Source: Thelonectria olida (Eukaryota > Ascomycota > Sordariomycetes > Hypocreales > Nectriaceae). From it: a DNA stretch of 11,742 bases. The notes under the pieces were generated by a model. It was not told the origin of the DNA and searched no databases. It saw only the letters and a list, made by a program, of their open reading frames with translations. Of the stretch, positions 8,850 through 11,742 are shown one piece after another. The position numbers and the translations under genes were made by a program. The stretch covers positions 1 to 11,742 of the forward strand of contig JAGPYM010000161.1 in the NCBI GenBank assembly GCA_020736575.1. The letters are read 5' to 3'. Every line of letters starts with the position of its first letter. Position 1 is the stretch's first letter.

Positions 8850-10428
8850 TAGGCAAGTAAAATAGATTACTACTATATAATATAAAGCCAGACAATTAAA
8901 ATATATAAGTAAACTAGCCAGTTAATAGGTCTTAAAAAAGCAAGGGTTTCTTAAATAAAAACACACTTATAATAGATATTAAATAGTTTATTACTAAGAA
9001 TATTCATATAACTAATATAGTAGAGGAACCCTATAGCATTTAGTAAATTATATTACTTTAAGGAGCTAATTTTAATAGGAATATATTCTTAAACAAGTAA
9101 GAGTATAATAAAATTTAAGCTTATATAATACTTAAAAATAAAGCTTAAAATTATATAACGCCTAAAAATAAAGCTTATACTTATATACTTAAAAATTAAA
9201 ATTATATATATTATAAGTATTATAACCCTAAATACCTTGCCCGTCCTAAATATTATATTACTAACTTTAAATATTATAAGCTTACTACTAATATTTATAC
9301 TTATATTTACTAATATAAGTAAAAAACTTATTTAAATACTTATTAAAATTATATTCTATTTTAATTTTACTAATAAAATCTCAATTTCCATATTATATAT
9401 TAATCTTACTAAAATCTAAAGCAAGTTTAATATAAATAATAATAACTATTAATATTTATAAGTTAAATATTAGACTAGTTTAAAAGGTAAGAAATATATA
9501 AATATTTATATTAAAAAGCCTAAATTTAAATTTAACTTATTAGAATTCTTTTAAAAAGTTAAAAAGCTAACTATTAAAAAGGCTAAGAATATTATTAAGT
9601 AATTTACTAATAACTTACTATATACTACTATTTTATACTATTTTAAGCACTTAAGAAATATTCACTTTAATAACCCATTTAATTTAAGGCCTAATATTTT
9701 AAGAAATATAAACCTTTATAACTTATATTTTAAATACTATTATATTAGCTCTAGCAGTTTTATAAACTGCATTTATTAGAAAGATATAACTTAAAAAAAA
9801 GAAACCCTAATAGGCCTAAAATACTATAGCCTTTTTTTATTTAATTAGCCTTATTTTAATTATAAATTATAAACTATTATTAAAAAGTATTATATTATAA
9901 AGTTTAATAAGTTTATTTAAGTAAATTAGAAGTATATTAAATATATTAGTAAAATTAATTATTAATACTTACTAATTGCTCCCTTACTATTTAAAAGAGA
10001 AGATATTAACTTTATAATTATAATCTCTAAATTTAAAAAAGCTATTACTATTAAACTAGAATAGTACTATTAGGTTTTAAATTATAAGCCCTATATTACT
10101 TAGTTAATTAATTACTGATACCTTAAAGAAAAGATTTAACTTAAAAGAATAATTTATTATACTTAAAATAGTCTTATTAAGCAGTTATAATAATATAATA
10201 CTAGGTTTATTAACTTAACTATATTATTAACCCTTAAGCCGCCTAGGCTAAAAAGGCTATATAAAAGGCATACATTTTAAAAACTTAAAATAATAAGGGT
10301 AATATATAGTTATTTAATATTTAAAAGAAGACTAGATAAATAAAAGGGGCTTATTAGGGAAAAGGACCCTTTATATTACATTCCCTAAATAAGCCAGTTA
10401 GGTCTATTTAAGCTATAACTAAATGTTT
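8850..10428 (+). pseudogene. Weak candidate for a decayed reading frame
   Basis: The plus-strand frame whose codons start at positions divisible by three carries about 38 stops in some 525 codons, roughly 7 percent. The alternative plus frames I counted over parts of this stretch gave about 9 to 15 percent. It includes stop-free runs of about 60 codons near 9162-9340 and about 56 codons near 9606-9775. Most stops are TAA or TAG, which RIP makes from Gln and Trp codons. I could not match the translation to a transposon protein or any other family. The excess openness is modest, several frames were inspected, and the count is by eye, so this is only a lead. Confidence 0.15.
9117..9198 (+). repeat. 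Three-unit imperfect tandem repeat
   Basis: Units of 24, 30 and 28 bp start at 9117, 9141 and 9171. Each begins with AAGCTTA and ends with CTTAAAAATA or a close variant. In the weak 8850-10428 frame the units read as a repeated Leu-Lys-Ile-Lys-Leu-type motif, and the first two unit lengths are multiples of three. That would suit a low-complexity protein segment, but three units are too few to argue from. Confidence 0.55.
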
Positions 10429-11742
10429 TAATAAGAGTAGTATTAATTTAAAACTTACTTATAATTATATAATTTATTAATTTAATATATATATAAAAAG
10501 ATCGCACTATATATATAATTATTTTAAATATATAGGACCTTTTCTTATAATATAATAAATATTTAAAAGTAGCTATTATAAAATAATCTCTTAGTAAGTT
10601 TAAACTCTATTATACTAAAGTATATATTATTTAAAAAATTAATATAAAAAAGGTAATAAGCAGTTAATTATAATATAATAAAGAGCTTACTAAAAAGCTT
10701 ACTTAATAATTAGAAATAAATACTAGAGCTTTAAATTAGCATTTAAAAAAAGGAAGAATATGGAATACTATTTATAGCTCTTATAATAAACTACTACTAT
10801 TTATCCTCCTTAATTTAAAAAACCCCTTATATATTAAAAGGGAGAAATAAAAATAGCTTTAAAATACCTTTAAAAAGGAAAAATAGAAGGCATTTTATAA
10901 ACTACTTACTAATAATTATATTAAAACTTATATTAAATTAGGAGAATCTTTTAAAAGATTTTAATAAAGGGCTTAAATTAAATATTTAAATAGAAGGATA
11001 AAAAAGTTAATTTAAAAGTAAAAGATTAAGTAATATTACTTTATAAAATAAAAGAGTCTACTAATTAAAATTATAAGGTAGTCTTATTAGTTAGTAAGTA
11101 TAAATAATAGTAATCCCTTTTATATATATACTTAATTATAATACTAAATTACTTTAAACCTAATAATTATAAAAAGAAAAAAGCAATTAAATTTACTAGA
11201 AAATTAATTTAATACTACCTTATTATATTTTTAACCTCTTAATTCTCCCTTAAAATTAAAAGCTATTATAAAAAGATTAATTATAAATTTAATAATTAAT
11301 TAGCAAGTCCTAACTACTAGTCTTACTAGTATATTAAAATATATCTACTAGTATATTATATATTAAAACTAAAAGTAAGAGAGTATGGATTTTCTAGTTA
11401 GAATATTTACTCTTTTTAAATTTTAATATAGTAATTTAAATTATTTATACCTTTAAATAGCATACTCTATCCTTTCTAGCTTATAGTATATACTATTAAA
11501 ATATATTATTACTTTAAAATATAATTAAGAGATTATTATAAACTCCTATATTAAATTAACTATAATAGAACTATTATACCTTTTACTATTATTAAATTTA
11601 AAAGTTAAAAAGGTAGTCTTTTTAATATTTAATTTACTAAGGTAGTTAAAATAGAACTCTTATAAGCTATTTAATAAAAACACTTTAGAAAAGTTAAATC
11701 TTTAGAGCTTATAAGCTTATATAAAAACTAATTAGTTTATTT

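Larger units (their letters stand above)
7952..11742. other. RIP-altered AT-rich gene-free DNA, right block
   Basis: The composition returns abruptly to the TpA-rich, CpA- and TpG-poor background and continues to the end of the window. No intact gene or RNA gene is visible. Less-mutated spots occur near 9236-9245 (TTGCCCGTCC) and 10230-10275 (GCCGCC and a CATACA step). The block probably consists of old transposon copies, but no family-defining motif remains that I can read. Confidence 0.75.

Noticed and set aside
7952..8930. Extension of the island's plus-strand frame into the right block
   Set aside because: I counted about 11 percent stop codons in this frame across 7757-8930, with nearly all of them outside the island, which is the background rate.
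1..11742. Mitochondrial, apicoplast or Plasmodium-type AT-rich DNA
   Set aside because: Those genomes keep CpA and TpG and would show genes, tRNAs or rRNAs in almost 12 kb. None are present here.

Overview
The window looks like an AT-rich, gene-free block of a filamentous ascomycete genome that has been heavily altered by repeat-induced point mutation (RIP). The reason is the base grammar rather than any gene. TpA is everywhere, while CpA and its complement TpG are almost absent. The first 60 bases contain 10 TpA, 6 ApT, 0 CpA and 0 TpG. The C that survives is mostly followed by T or C, and CpG is rare. This is the footprint of C-to-T change at CpA on both strands. AT-rich protist or mitochondrial DNA would keep CpA and TpG. 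I cannot name a species.

Layout. Bases 1-4736 are RIP-altered DNA with no recognisable gene, some hairpins and palindromes, and a small spared pocket near 2049-2091. Bases 4737-5342 are a minisatellite of 39 units, 32 of 15 bp and 7 of 18 bp. All units are multiples of three, and 38 of them lie in one uninterrupted plus-strand frame (4749-5414, 222 codons, no ATG) that reads as a Pro-x-Ile-Lys-Tyr/His repeat. The minus strand of the same array holds a 116-codon ATG-initiated frame (Asn-Arg-Arg-Ile-Phe repeats). Bases 5343-7677 are again RIP-altered DNA with short repeats. Bases 7752-7951 are a compositional island: G-rich on the plus strand (37 G to 9 C in 7801-7920), with normal CpA and TpG content and a 65-codon plus-strand frame broken by one TAA. 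Bases 7952-11742 return to RIP-altered DNA, with a short tandem repeat at 9117-9198 inside a weak, low-stop plus-strand frame.

Interpretation. I see no intact gene, tRNA, rRNA, CRISPR array or diagnostic transposase or reverse-transcriptase motif. The most likely content is old transposon copies mutated beyond recognition, in heterochromatin such as an AT-rich isochore, a pericentromere or a subtelomere. The two places that differ from this background, the minisatellite and the spared island, are the ones worth attention. I found no evidence of a working undescribed system.
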